Positions 9,941 to 21,718 of a DNA stretch of 64,000 bases are shown here, piece by piece (the first letter of the stretch is position 1; the number at the start of each line of letters is the position of its first letter). The notes under the pieces are model-generated. The model was not told the origin of the DNA. It made no database searches and saw nothing but the letters and a program-made list of their open reading frames with translations. The translations under genes and the position numbers were made by a program. The stretch is taken from contig CM059623.1 in NCBI GenBank assembly GCA_030435675.1, forward strand, positions 2,568,012 to 2,632,011, given 5' to 3'. This stretch comes from Steinernema hermaphroditum. Its lineage: Eukaryota; Nematoda; Chromadorea; Rhabditida; Steinernematidae.

Positions 9941-12900
9941 CTACCGCTGCTGCGAGTCGACGACAGAACCGAGTTTATGTCCGATGAAGACGAACGTCTC
10001 TCCCTTCTTGAAGAATCTTTCGATGTCCTCTTCGTAGCAGTTGTAGTTGCATTGCCGAAGCCACAGCATAATCACTTCGCCTGGAACGCTGAATTAGGCA
10101 TGTCCGAGATATTTATAGACGACTTGAAGTAAGAGAGGACACTGTAAGTTGAATGAAGTTCCCAGTGGAGTTCAAAGGAAGAGGGTCTGCGGTTATGCGG
10201 ACGACACAAGCTAAAGCGCATCTGTGAAATGAGCACTGTAGAGACGGGAACCTATCGTCTCCTTTACGGACAACGTCTTCCTCAGAGACGAAGATGTTAG
10301 CTTGTCGCACTGGGCGCACTTTACTCTGCAGCTGGCTTCCGCGCAGGCACACACGCCACCATCGAAACAGATGTTATCGACGACGCTCAATTCAGCGAGG
10401 GTGGAACGCTTCTTTCGCACTTGGCTCAACTCTGCGTCAGGGTGTATCAGGAAGAGTTGGCCAACAACACCTGGGTCTCCGACGGTCAAAGACGTCTTCG
10501 ATGGAACTCTTACCGCCGGTCGGAGTCCTAGCCGATACCATGACTGGTGCGAGACTACTCGGCTCGTACACTTCTCCCTTGCTTTGAATTGAGTAGCAAA
10601 CCTGTTTCAGAGGTCCCAGCTGCAAATCTTTGGGATAACCTCTATGTTTTGCCGTGTTCGACATTACATTCGATAGAATGAAGTGAATTCCATAGGTAGT
10701 CGTTTCCGTTTTGCCCACGAGGTCACTCAATACCTGAAATTCACTTAATCAAAAAACATGCTTCCAAGAAATCGTTTTTATCTTAAAGGTATTGTTTTCG
10801 ATTTCAAATCCGCTGTAAAAGGCGTGATCGATCTGAAGGAGAAGCGACAAATTTTGTTTGACTCTAAATTTCGGGTAAAGATCGAGCAATTCTCCATATT
10901 TCTCACTGTAAGCACACATCTTGTCTCAGAGACACTTGGCCAATTTTCCACTGTTTTGCTGTGATAATAACAGGGTAGTTCTCGCCCTCTCCATGGCGCT
11001 TCACGTGTTGTCGCTTCGAAATCACCAGTTTCACACTGAGGTCGATCTTTGCTTCCTTCGGTGTGACGACGGTGATGTTGGTTGCGCTTGCATCGATCTA
11101 AATCAAACTCTTCATCTCATGCAGATTGATCTGTATTTGCAAAATGATGGTACATCATGAAGTGCATTTTGAGCGCGCGACTTTTGGTGGTATGCTCTCT
11201 ATTTCCAATGATTGACTCTCTACGTAGAAACCACATTTAGAGGGAGATTGGTATTGAAGAAGGCCACTGGTGTCTTGCCGCCGGCAGAGCTATTTGGCTT
11301 TCGTACAATGTGCGAATTCGCGCGTAGCCGCGTTTATCCCCTATATATAAACGGAGAACCGACGGGTCCGTTGGTTTGTGTTTGTGTGTTTTTCCGTGAG
11401 CACGGGGAAACACCCACACAAAATAAGGAACCCGAGGGGAACCGAACCCGACACCGCCCGCTTACAAACGAAGCACGTCCGCAATGAGCCACACAAGCAG
11501 TTGAGATGGTAGCGCTATACTTCTACCATATCTCTGGGGACGCAAGGCTTTGCGTTTCTGTACAGTTTTTGTGCCGTTTTTAGCGTATTTCTTAGCTTTG
11601 CAGTTTTTTGGACAACTTCAGTCATTTGCATGAACACCAATCTTGCCGCCCGCAGGGCTACGGGCTAATTGGCTTTTAGTACCTGGAGGGCGCGAATTCG
11701 CGCGCAGCCGCGTTTATGATATATAATCCCAGAACAGTGAAGAAGAAATTGAAAAAGACATACCTGAACTAGAAGAGGGTAGTCTCCTAATGTGAGTTTT
11801 GTCTTGACTGCTTTCTCGCTCAGAATGTAGTTCACTTCGAGGATCTCTTTAGCGTTGTTCTTATTTTGGCCATGTTTTTTGCGATACTCATAGACTGCTT
11901 TCGATGCGAAGTAGGTGTCCAGAACAGAAACATAACCTCCATCACTGCCTTGCTGCTCATAAAGCCAGTCGACTAGGTCTTCCAGGTGGGCGGGCTCGGA
12001 AGGCCCCAGAAATGCGAGGATACCCAAGGAGTTCAGAAGGATATCGCGTGGCTAAACAGTGTGGGAGATGCACAAAAAGAGAAAGAACAAACATACTTTA
12101 AGACTATAAAAATCTGAATTGTTGAACGTTTCGCTTGGCCGCTGCCCCATACTCCAAAATGGTACGGTACCTTCTGCAAGGAGTTTTGCTTCTTTCAATT
12201 ACGATCCGCTTACCACTGATGGTTGCTCGTAGCTTCTCTGTCATTTGCTCCTTCAACGCATTGGTACCCATGTAGGCTATGCTGGCCATCATCATGGGAT
12301 CGTCAGTTTTGGCGATGTCAACGATTTTAGACATCAAAAGGTTATGCATTTTTGCATTCCAATCATGCCAACTTGAGGTATCGTGATCCACGTTGTAGTG
12401 ACAGTCTTCGACCACCTGCCTTATGAGAAGCAAAAGAAAAGTGTCTCTCGCGTCGGTGTGTTCCTAAGTTCCGACGAATTTGATGAGCATTTAATAATCA
12501 TACATTGACTAGAGCGTCGACTTCTTGACTCTCTAACGTTTGAACAGCTGATAGGAGAAAGTTCAACGGTCCTTGGGCGTCCTGAGCGTCCGCTGCTTCT
12601 CTGTGCTGGCAACGCAACAAGATGGCAATGGCTGTTAGGCTAATTGAACATAACACACTAATAGCACACGAAACACCGCTTACCTTAGCGACATATCCTT
12701 AACTTCTGTTGGTGCCTTCAGCGTTGCAAAACCGCAATACGAACTACTACTGGCACAGTTTGAGAAACTGAGCATTTCAGAAAATACTAGGCAGAAGTAT
12801 TACTATGCTACTAGCCTTTTTCTGAACTTACAGTCCTTCACTTCGTTCTCCAGGAATTCATTTACTCCAAGATCCAATGGATTGTTATCTGGATCTCTGT

Positions 12901-15900
12901 TAAGAGATTTCAGCATGAAGAGTTTGACGCTGAGCTCCTTCAGGACGTCGCCCAGAAACAGTCTTTTCTTTGAGCTCAATGGAAACGCTTCTGATGGTGT
13001 TATAGGGGTCCCTAAATGAATGCTGATCTGCTTTGACACAGAGAACTTGTTCTTCACTTGAAATGCTTAGCGATAAGTCGATGATCTCTGCATCTCTCGC
13101 GGACAGATTCACATCAGTAACTGTAGAATTGGTCAACTGCTGCAAAGAGCACTCTGCAACGGTGAACTGAATGGAGAACAACTAGAGAGCATACCTATAG
13201 CCTCTGGGAAGGCTCTCTTTAGGCGCTTCTCAGTGGGCTTCTGTGAACTGATCAGGAAGTTCTTGTGGAACAGCTCGGTGTCCAAAGGCCTCTAGAGAGT
13301 ACTACAGAACAGCGATCTAGAAGGAATCACCTCAACGACTATGGTAAGCTTCACTTGATCAAGAATTTCGCCTTCTTCACACTGATAGACCATGACGTTG
13401 CTCTGTCGCCTTAACGTGAAGAGAAGTTCTGCGTCGCCAGACGAACCGAAGTAGATAGGGATCTTCTTGAGAGCGCTTGGAGTGCCCTTCTCTAGATGAA
13501 CACGGTTGTAGAGCTCTTCTCCAAGATCGCCGCTCGCTCCCTGATCGACGCACGCTCGGTAGTCGACGCCTTTGATGCACACCGACAGATCGACCTGAGG
13601 GGGATCTACAGGAGGAAAAGAAGCATTGCTTACAAAGTCCTCCTGAAGGGCACCATCCTTAGTGACAACGATTTCAGCAGCTACGGTTTCGTTGGCGTAA
13701 ACGTGCTTGGGGAGATCGACGGTCATGAAGAACTCCTGTTTGCTGACCACATACGTCGGAGTTATGCCGCACACATCGAAGTGACCGTTTCCCCAGAAGG
13801 AGGCAGCTATCGACCAGTTGGCAATGGAATCGGCAGAATGAAGAGTGAGCTGCCCGTGACCAGAAGAACTGAGACGAGCAAGATTTAAATATCGCACTCG
13901 TCTGCCAACATACTCCAACGGAATATCCTCGAAGAACCAAACCTCTGGGAAGCGTTGTCTTATGTGAACTTCCACAGGTTGCAGTGGTGCAGCCGCTGGT
14001 ACCCCGGCTGCGGTGCATTTGTTCCATTCACAATAAGGCAAATTGCAAGAGGAACAGAGAAAATATTGACAGTAGTGGGAGAGGTCCGAATCGAACCTGC
14101 CACCACATGGGGGGCAAACACCTAATTGGTGACGTCTGTAATGTCGACCAGCGTCCCGACAGGCGCTTTCTGTGATGACGCCGAAGTGTCACTGCATTTG
14201 TTACTGTATTCACTTACGCACTACATCCTCAAACTCGTACGGATCGGTGAAGTGTTCCAGTGAGACCTGACCTTCTGTGTCTTTTCCAAAAAGACTCAAT
14301 GACCACAGGAAAGCGATCGGTTTTGAAACGCGTCTCTGAAACGTGGGATGTGCTACATTAAAATTCTTATAAACCCGGCTACGCGCGAATTCGCGCCCTC
14401 CAGGTACTAAAAGCCAATTAGGAGCTCATGCAAATGGCTGAAGTTGGGGCCAAAAAACTGTAGCCCTGCGGGCGGCAAGACACCATAGCCCTGCGGGCGG
14501 CAAGATTGGTGCTCAGGCAAATGACTTAAGTTGTCCAAAAAAACTGCAAAGCTAAAAAATACGCCAAAAACGGCACAAAAACTGTAAAGAAACGCAAAGC
14601 CGTGCGTCCCCAGAGATATGGTGGAAGTATAGCGCTACCATCTCAACTGTCTGTGTGGCTCATTGCGAACGTTCTCCGTTCGTAAGCGGTCGGTGTCGGG
14701 TTCGGTTCCTCTCGGTGTCCTTATTTTGTGTGGGTGTTTTCCCCGTGCTCACGGAAAAACACACACACATACACACACACACAAACAGACCAACGGACCT
14801 GTCGGTTCTCCATTTATATATAGGGGATTCCCCACCTTTATCAGGTCGAACATCCGGGCATCCAACACGTGGAGCAGGGCTAATCCACCCTTCTCGCCCA
14901 TAACATCAATTCGTATGTCCTCCGACGGGCGAATGTGCTGCTTGTTTACGTTTATCCTGTACTAAACTAAAACTGAATAGAGTGCAGGCACGATCACTAA
15001 CAGGGCATATGTTCTCCACGAAGAAGACGAACATATCCGTTATTGGGTTCGGCTTCTTGAAATAGTAGACGTAAAGGACGCAGTGTGGAATCATACGACG
15101 AGACACTTCGAACTCGACTTTTCGATCCGTTATTTCGCCAAATAGAACGATGGTCGATGTGTCGCAAATCACCTTAACCGCGAGCTTAAGAACTAAGATT
15201 TCACCATAAACCGTACCATAAAACTTGACGCTCTTTCGGCGACAGTCACCATGAAGGTCTCTCCAACGTAATATTCCACTTTGCCTGTTTTTCCATAATC
15301 GATTAGGTCGAAATCGGTCACGCGACTTTGCCACAAATTTGGAATAAAAATAGAGAGTCTGCTAGAAGTTGTGGATGCAGTCACTTGTCGCCATGCCTAG
15401 ACCATGTCTACCGTAATAATCACGTATTAAAAGCTTACTGTAACTTCGAGACAGTAGCAAGATCTGAAATCGTTCCATTTGCCCACAATTTCCACGATTT
15501 CACCGATCGTTGTATTGTATAGCGCACGATTCAGAGTTTCATCGGACTCCACCGAAAGACATGTAACGCTGACAGACACGTTGTCCTTGGAGTTGTACAG
15601 ATTCTTGTTGTCCAACCTCACGTAAAGAAGAATCGACTTTGTCTTGGACGAGATCGCTGGTTTAAGTGGGACCAGCTCGAAGCCAGCGGTCTCCAAATCG
15701 ACTTTAAAGACTTCCGCAGAAATCACAGAGGATGAACTGTCTCGGACGGTGGCAAATATTATCACATAGGCGAGATCTTTGGACATAAGACACGCGTCCA
15801 GGTGGAGAATGGCAGAGAGAAATCCGTTTCTGATCTAAAGATTATGTTGGGGTATGGAGTGGTTGATCCGAACCGACGAGAAATCTAGAGAACGTAAGAA

Positions 15901-16976
15901 ACACACTGTCGCACTTGAGAACCACGATCTTTGAACACCTTAAAGGCTTACTTACAGATAAAGTGTTTAGAGGAAGAATCTGCTCATCGTCATTTCGTTG
16001 GCATTCGAATCTGACTGTGCCGTTCACTTTCGCTCCGTGCGCAAATCTCGCTGCTACAGTAACCAATGGGTGTTCTATTACCGTTGGAAACGAAACGTCC
16101 AGCAAAACGTGCATCTGCGGAGGTTCTAAAACCGGCGATTGAGAGAAATGTGATGTTAGGATACCGTAGTCGCGAACTTCAAAGACCGCTTTAAACACAA
16201 GCATCTCGTTGATCACTCTGCGAACAACTGCCGAGTGATCTTCGCTGAGATGTGGCTTGGCATATATCGTCCACTCGCCGTGCTGGAGAACGTGAGGGAG
16301 CTGGAACTTGAGGTCGATGAATCGGTTCTTCGCAGACACCTTCTTAGTCAGCAGTTCAAAATTGTAAGGATTCTAAATACGCGATTACTGCTTGATACTT
16401 GTATTCCACTCACTTTAAGATGATACGATATCTTGCCTAGATAGATATTGCCGTCTACGGTGATGGGCAGCGCTTTCAAACGCACGATTTCACCGCCCCT
16501 ATAGAACAGCTTATCCGTCCGAAGATTAATCGTTTTCAAATTAGGAATTCCTGTTCGGTGCGTGTATGTACCCCAAACATCGTTCGCAACAGCATCGAAA
16601 CTCAGCCGAGGGATTTCGCTACTGGTTAGATCGACAGAAAAATTCAGAATTTTTCCTAGAATACACATAAAAATGGAGTGTCTGGTTGTTGGAACCTGGT
16701 GTGACGTTCGCAATACGTTTGTCAATAATTGAAAATTCTGAAGATTCAGTGGCGACCTTGAAATGCAACTCCGGTGGAACCTTATCGTTTTCGTCACCTA
16801 AGAAGATGGACCAAATGTCGTTCTTCGAACCCCATCGAAGAAAATTGGGAGCGACAATCACTGCCGGACTGTGTGCATGAAGAGTTATCAACCATGTTTT
16901 GTAAGAAACCTTACAAAGGATAAGCAGGGTGGAGATGCAGAAAGAGCACGAACCAGTGGATCAGTTGGAACAGCAT
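9941..16976 (-). CDS. Secreted A2M/complement-like (TEP family) protein
   Basis: A large multi-exon gene read on the minus strand. Exon 1 (16915..16976) encodes a signal peptide (MLFQLIHWFVLFLHLHPAYP); exon 2 starts at 16868 with an MG1-like strand. In order follow MG2-like TDKLFYRGGEIVRLKAL (~16.5 kb), MG3-like FEVRDYGILTSHF (~16.2 kb), MG4-MG6 segments (15.8-14.9 kb) and an A2M domain with FPEVWFFEDI and SIAASFWGNGHFDVCG (13.35-14.04 kb). After these come an MG8-like GDVLKEL, a helical thioester-domain remnant ending WLYEQQGSDGGYVSVLDTYF (~11.95 kb), and receptor-binding-like and cysteine-rich C345C-like segments (10.7-9.94 kb). No GCGEQ is present. A SINE-like element sits in the intron at 11.3-11.7 kb. 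Two junctions near 13.2 and 13.0 kb do not keep frame in my reading, so a pseudogene or assembly error is possible. By family: extracellular, innate defence or protease binding. Confidence 0.75.
11271..11718 (-). mobile_element. SINE-like element, copy 2, in A2M-like gene intron
   Basis: A full inverted copy spans about 11338-11718: TATATATAAACGGAG end, GTGTGGGTG palindrome, tRNA-like block (GGTTCGGTTCC on the minus strand), CCGCCCGCAGGGCT unit and GAATTCGCGCGCAGCCGCGTTTAT end. Directly next to it, 11271-11337, lies an extra copy of only the terminal segment, so two insertions or a partial duplication occurred. It lies between the exon ending at about 11764 and the exon starting near 11118 of the A2M-like gene. 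Confidence 0.6.
14080..14165 (-). repeat. tRNA-like unit in A2M-like gene intron
   Basis: The minus strand carries a tRNA-like segment with B-box-like AGGTTCGATTCGG and a D-arm-like ACATTACAGACG. It has no matching acceptor stem, so it is a tRNA-derived repeat and not a tRNA gene. It lies in the intron between the MG6-like exon (14.22-14.34 kb) and the A2M-domain exon (to 14.04 kb). Confidence 0.4.
14368..14828 (+). mobile_element. SINE-like element, copy 3, in A2M-like gene intron
   Basis: Same order as copy 1: ATAAACCCGGCTACGCGCG end, CTCCAGGTACTAAAAGCC, two AGCCCTGCGGGCGGCAAGA units (14461-14505), tRNA-like block with TGTGTGGCTCATTG and GGGTTCGGTTCC, a GTGTGGGTGTTTTC palindrome whose right arm is interrupted by CA repeats, and TATATATAGGGG end. 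It is in an intron of the A2M-like gene, antisense to the host gene. Confidence 0.6.
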
Positions 16977-17224
16977 GCGACGGAGAGTAGAGAAGAATAA
17001 CTACAACAGAACAGAACAAGAACAATTACAACTTTTATTGGGTCAGTTGTTTTTATTTTGTGTTTTCGTCTTCCCTGATACTATCGCGATTTGTTGTAAA
17101 GTGGAGACTATCAGTGGTTGTCATCTATGGAACACAACATGTACTGTATTGAAGCAACTGACTGGCATTGATGTATTTTATTTACCGAACACTCCGAACA
17201 CCTTATGTCGCACTTAAACAGAAA

Positions 17225-18333
17225 CTAAACCAGGCGCACTTTTATGATTTGTGCCCTGAAATTGTCGAAATTTGAAGACACACTCTGCGAAATTTCGATT
17301 CCTCGATATTGATTGTTTGGGTGTTTTCTGAAGTGCTTTTCCCGCCAGGAGTAGCAACCTATTCTGTGATGCTTGTCCATGCTCTCCAACTGAAAATTCA
17401 GTCCTTCAAAATAGATCGAAATTTCAGTTTCGATGCCATATCCATATTCTACGGTTTGCACGTAAGGCGGAAAAGTCGTCAGAGTCAGCCAGTAGTCCAG
17501 AAGTTTGGGAAGGAAGGCTGAGCTGAGGGGAGCTTTGAGGTGAAGGAAGTTCGGCTTCTTCACGAATTCCAGCAAACACTCTTCGACTTCTTCGTCGAGC
17601 ACCTTACAACGCTGAATTGAGATAGACTGTAGCTTAGGTTTCATGATCAAAGATCTGAAACTTTCTAGAATGGTATTTCCGCAAGAGGGTTCCAGCTCTG
17701 CACGGTGGGACTTGTAGAGAGAATTGCATTCTCTCAAGACTAACTCAGTGACTGGGCGTTCCAATAACAGCTTTAGGGCATAGTTAAAATTCTCGAATTG
17801 TTAGGCTGCCACCAATCCCTTATCAACAGTAAAAGGAAATACTAGGCATACCGTACCCATAAATTCGCTAAATAAGCTCCAAACGTTTGAAGATACGTCC
17901 TCTAGATCAACCGATACATTATCCAACCTGCAGTTTTCTAGTGGTGGTGATGGGCGAGTGCAATTTGTTTTATAGCCGTCACCATTGATATAAAATTTTT
18001 TTATAATATCCTTTTTCATAAAGTGTTTGGAAAACGTCGTCAGATTTGACGATATCAGCCCAAATTCCTGTAAGTGTAGCAAAGTGAACAAGGTATCCTA
18101 CCGAAGGCGCTTCCATTGAAGATGATGTCGGTGGAGAGATGGGCGAAGTCGTTCGGTAAATCTTCAGAGTCCATCCTCTCGAATCTGGCAAATGACTCAA
18201 ATGGCTCATCGCCTCTTCTTATAGATGGGAAGACTGTGATGCCTTGCGGTGTTATTTGCACTTCAATAACGACGCTCTTCAGGTTCAGATTCGGGTCCAA
18301 GTGTGTTACGTGGAATCTGCCCCTGTTCGATTC
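17225..18333 (-). pseudogene. LRR/F-box-associated-like gene, N-terminus missing
   Basis: Three coding blocks on the minus strand: about 18067-18333 upstream (HLDPNLNLKSVVIEVQI...), 17852..18067 (EFGLISSNLTTFSK...) and 17225..17770 (LLLERPVTELVLREC...). The last two join cleanly in phase 0 (ACG|gtatgc ... taaag|CTG). The first junction (TTCG|gtagga ... ttacag|GAATTT) does not keep frame, and no start codon is found. Repeating helix-strand patterns such as KLQSISIQRCKVLDEEVEECLLEF resemble leucine-rich repeats of nematode F-box-associated proteins, but no F-box is visible. The gene at 54.56 kb has a similar look. It is either a decayed copy or a gene whose 5' exons I could not find. Function unknown. 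Confidence 0.45.
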
Positions 18334-19321
18334 TTACGGAGATTTCACAAAATCAATCAAATAAGGAAATGCTATAAGAGGAGTACAAGTGAATTAAAGA
18401 AAGCATCAGTTCATTTCATTAACTCTTGACTCAATGAAGAAACGTATAGCACCGAAGTCACCGCTTCTCTTCCTTCTTCGGCGGAAATTCTACGGAAAGC
18501 AATACAAGTAAATTTGATTAGTTGAGTGATGATTGAGTGGCTCTCAACGTATGCCAAAAAGTTCGGGTCTTGATTGGAAAGATGTTATAGTTTTCATTGT
18601 CCTGACCAAAAGCTTCCTCACTTCCATTGGGGCCGATTTTTTTTACACGATTTATCTTCCCGAATCAACGGCTTACGCCGTGAAGGACGTCTCATAAATG
18701 CACAAAGAAGAACAAAGTCACACCGTAGCCGCTGATTTTCTTCTGATTTCGGTGGAGCAGACGAATCCGAAGAGAATCCAGCGTTCCCATCAGTATGCGC
18801 GGGCGTCGAAGTCGTGAAGAGTTGATTCCGGAAGTGGCGCGGCGGCGGAGAACAGCGAACGGAACGGAGGGGCATCTTCGGTTCGGCTGGCGGCGCGGAC
18901 TTCGGAGTTGCAACGCTTCTTCGGCTTCTCTGGCGCGGGTAGAGTCGGGCAGTCATGACGAGCTTCTTGGCGAGACGGTGGAACTACGGCTCCCTGGTGT
19001 TCCAGACCTTCTGGGAGCCGGGGCGATCATTGCGCCAACAGCAACAATTGGGGCCGAAGAAAAGGGAAACCGGCGACCACGGTGTGATAAGAATGCTTTA
19101 TTAAGTGTACGACAGAATGGCATTGATTCAACAGTTGAAACTACCAACATTATATGGACCCGGTCATATGCAGTGCGGCAAAGTTCTGTCACGCCGAACA
19201 TTGATCATATCTGGAAACGATGAACGAATTAAATGATCATCATGCCGTGAAAAGCGTTGGAGATCGGTTGGAGTTCCTTTGTATGTACGAATAAAGTTTA
19301 TACGAATGAAAAGAAACTTAC
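18334..19321. repeat. Dispersed repeat, family E copy
   Basis: The block 18660-19020 (GGCTTACGC..., CACACCGTAG, then a purine-rich stretch with AGTTGATTCCGGAAGTGGCG) has a diverged partner at 53.83-54.36 kb. The part at 18975-19015 matches 1815-1850 in inverse. Both big copies lie just upstream of an LRR-like gene (17.2 and 54.6 kb). No gene supported. Confidence 0.4.
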
Positions 19322-20204
19322 TTATTTACTTAAACTTGTTCCGGCTTTCGGAGTTGTATAAGGCACGACTTTCACAGACACCTTCTTGGCCATCAGTTTG
19401 TAAAGAGTAAAGACAGAGATAATGGATATGCTCAAGTATGACGACAGAAGGACAATATCAACAGCAGATCCCGGAATAGCTTCGTCTACTTTTACAAACA
19501 TGAACGCATATAACACAGCGTTCGGGATCGTGGAAAAAAGAGTGTGAATGACGGCCTGGAAGAGGACGATATGATTGGTCTGAAAGTGTTTAAATTATGA
19601 AAAGTTGGACCACCCACATCGTTACCTGCTTGTTTTCGGAGCTGAGTGTATTAAACAGTCTTTTGTGGTGCAATCTCAAGAAGAAGATAAACACAGCATA
19701 CATCACAGTTTCAAAAAAGAGGGCCACAGAAAAAGCAATGCTCAAGATGACCACGCCCACATGAAGCAGGTTTACTGGAAGTAGCCAATACCCAGAGTAC
19801 AAAACAATGATACTACCAAAATGAAATATTACTACAGACAGAGTCATTTTATGGCCTATTTTCCAAGGACGATATAATAAGGGGATAGCAAAAACAAGCA
19901 TCCGGTCCAAAGCGAAAATAGCACAGGCGATGATAGGAAGGAAATCAGCTAGAAATCCCGTCACATTCACGACGATCGCGACTTCTTCGTTGTAGAAAAA
20001 CCGATAGTAGTGTTCATCGAGGATAGCTGCCACGTAGCAGAGAAGACTGGCGGCGCTACACACAATGTGGGTGACGAAGACGACGGCCAAGGTGGTGAAT
20101 CGTGACGTCTGAGGTGGCCTCCTCATATAGATGAAGAGTGAAAAGACATTCAGAAGGAGAATGCAGGCCTTCACTACTGGAAGTAGTATATCGAAGCAGG
20201 ACAT
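19322..20204 (-). CDS. Serpentine 7TM chemoreceptor-like protein 5
   Basis: Exon 1 is 19626..20204 and exon 2 is 19322..19579, with a 46-bp phase-0 intron (AAGCAG|gtaacg ... tttcag|ACCAAT); 278 residues. The ATG at 20204 is the first in frame; the frame is open further only from a TTG. Marks: MRRPPQTSRFTTLAVVF, ACAIFALDRMLVFAIP, FFETVMYAVFIFFLRLHHK, SENKQTNH, ISIISVFTLYKLM. The nearest paralogue is receptor 6, about 1.5 kb away on the same strand; 164 bp of exon 1 (19963-20126) are identical to 22347-22510. Membrane chemoreceptor by family; ligand unknown. Confidence 0.87.
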
Positions 20205-20508
20205 TTCTTGACATGAAAGACATAACCTTGGGAAGTGGAGAGATTGGACTGATTTATAGACATAGTTCAATTAAATTATGTTAGAATTATCCGTCCATAA
20301 AGTACAAATGAAGGCGTGGGCCATCTGATTTCCATAGCCATTTGAACTTGCGTAAAATCGATATTTCATATGGACGGCTGAAGCCTCGTTAAGATAAAGT
20401 TCCTTTAGTTAGCTTCCTTCTTCGCATTCTTCGCCGACTTTGCTCTGGATTCTATGACTACTAAACACGACCGCGCCCTCTAAGAAGGGAAACACAACCA
20501 CTAAACGG

Positions 20509-21260
20509 AAAAGCGCCGCTACTGACCGGTTCGACATCAGGGCACGTCAGTGATGAAGCCGGCTGAAAGAGATTTACCGATCCGTTCAACCGATGCCGAC
20601 CGTCGACCCGCTCACATATCGGTTGAGTCGTTTGGTTACCTGGTTGAAAGGCGGATACGGATATATGGCTAAGCCGACTCGTCCTCACAGCTCCTCCTCC
20701 GATCCGCTGAAATTGAATGATTGAGATCGGTGTCTCACCCTGTCACTCTCACTCGTGTCGCGGTGGCGAGCGGTCGGTCCCTCCGGTCGCTCTCTGAGTG
20801 TCTGGTTGGCCAGATGGCAAACCCCGTGGCAGTTGTGACTGTTCCGGCTTCCAGAGGGAATTGGGACACCCGGAAGCCGTAGTCCCACCACCACTGACAA
20901 CAAGATGTCCGGCGCCAGGAATCCGACGCCCGACGCTGCGTGAGATGTCATCCCGAAGGTCGCCGACGCTCTGAGGACCAGCGAAGACGCAACTCCCGGA
21001 CCACGGACCATCAGATGCAAGCTCAGAAGCGTCCGCTGTGCCGCAAACGATATTCCGCTGCCGCAGCTGAAGATTTGCCGATTCCCAGATGCCCCGTGAA
21101 GTGCGCCGTCTACGACCGGTTCGACATCTACGCCGCGCCAGGGATGAAGTCGTCTGCCAGACATCCTCTGTTTGTCTATTTTCGGTGTCGCGCAAGGCAT
21201 AATGCTTTTGATTCGCGAAATAAAGTCGTGAAGTCGTCTCACCCTGTAGTGCCAGTGAAG
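20509..21260 (+). repeat. Dispersed repeat family D, nested copies
   Basis: 20929-21222 matches 6972-7262 (TCGCCGACGCTCTGAGGACC, ACCGGTTCGACATC, GAAATAAAGTCG). 20509-20570 is a partial copy with ACCGGTTCGACATCAGGGCA. Long open frames on both strands here come from the GC-rich repeat and have no domain support. Confidence 0.45.
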
Positions 21261-21479
21261 ATGTTACTTCTCAGCAGTCAGAAAGCATTGCTTTAATATA
21301 TGCTGAAAAGTCTTGGGAAGCGTGAGGAAACCCATCTCCATTGTAATGTCGTATATGATTGTTAGGTGTTTTCCTGCGTGCCTTCGCCCTCTTATTGTTC
21401 ATCGATACCCTAGTGGTAGAGGCAGTGAACCTGTTCTTCCTATAACCATAACCAGGTGACACCTCATGGAATGGAATCG

Positions 21480-21680
21480 TGGAATTCGTTATTTCAGTCC
21501 AGCACAGTAGGCAATTGGTGGGCTGTCGGTTTCGAAGACATAGTGGCAGTGAACCGGTCTATTTGCAGTGTCTGTGTTGTCTGCTCCTTGCGTGTCTAAT
21601 TTGTAATCGGTCGGGGTCGGTTCGACGCCGGTCTCGGTCAAACTCGGTGTTTCTGTGTGCTTTTCTGAATCGATTGTGAC
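21480..21680 (+). repeat. Degenerate tRNA-derived repeat fragment
   Basis: The stretch ending AATCGGTCGGGGTCGGTTCG (about 21600-21640) matches the tRNA-like block of the element at 26.8-27.0 kb (CGGTCGGGGTTGGTTCGACG). The flanks GGTTTCGAAGACA...TAGTGGCAGTG are also shared. It is only a fragment of the SINE-like family. Confidence 0.4.
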
Positions 21681-21718
21681 GTTACATGTACATCAAGTCA
21701 AAGTATCCAAACTCAAAA

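Noticed and set aside
20685..21242. 185-codon minus-strand frame in GC-rich DNA
   Set aside because: It lies in the dispersed family D repeat, with several overlapping frames and no domain or splice support.
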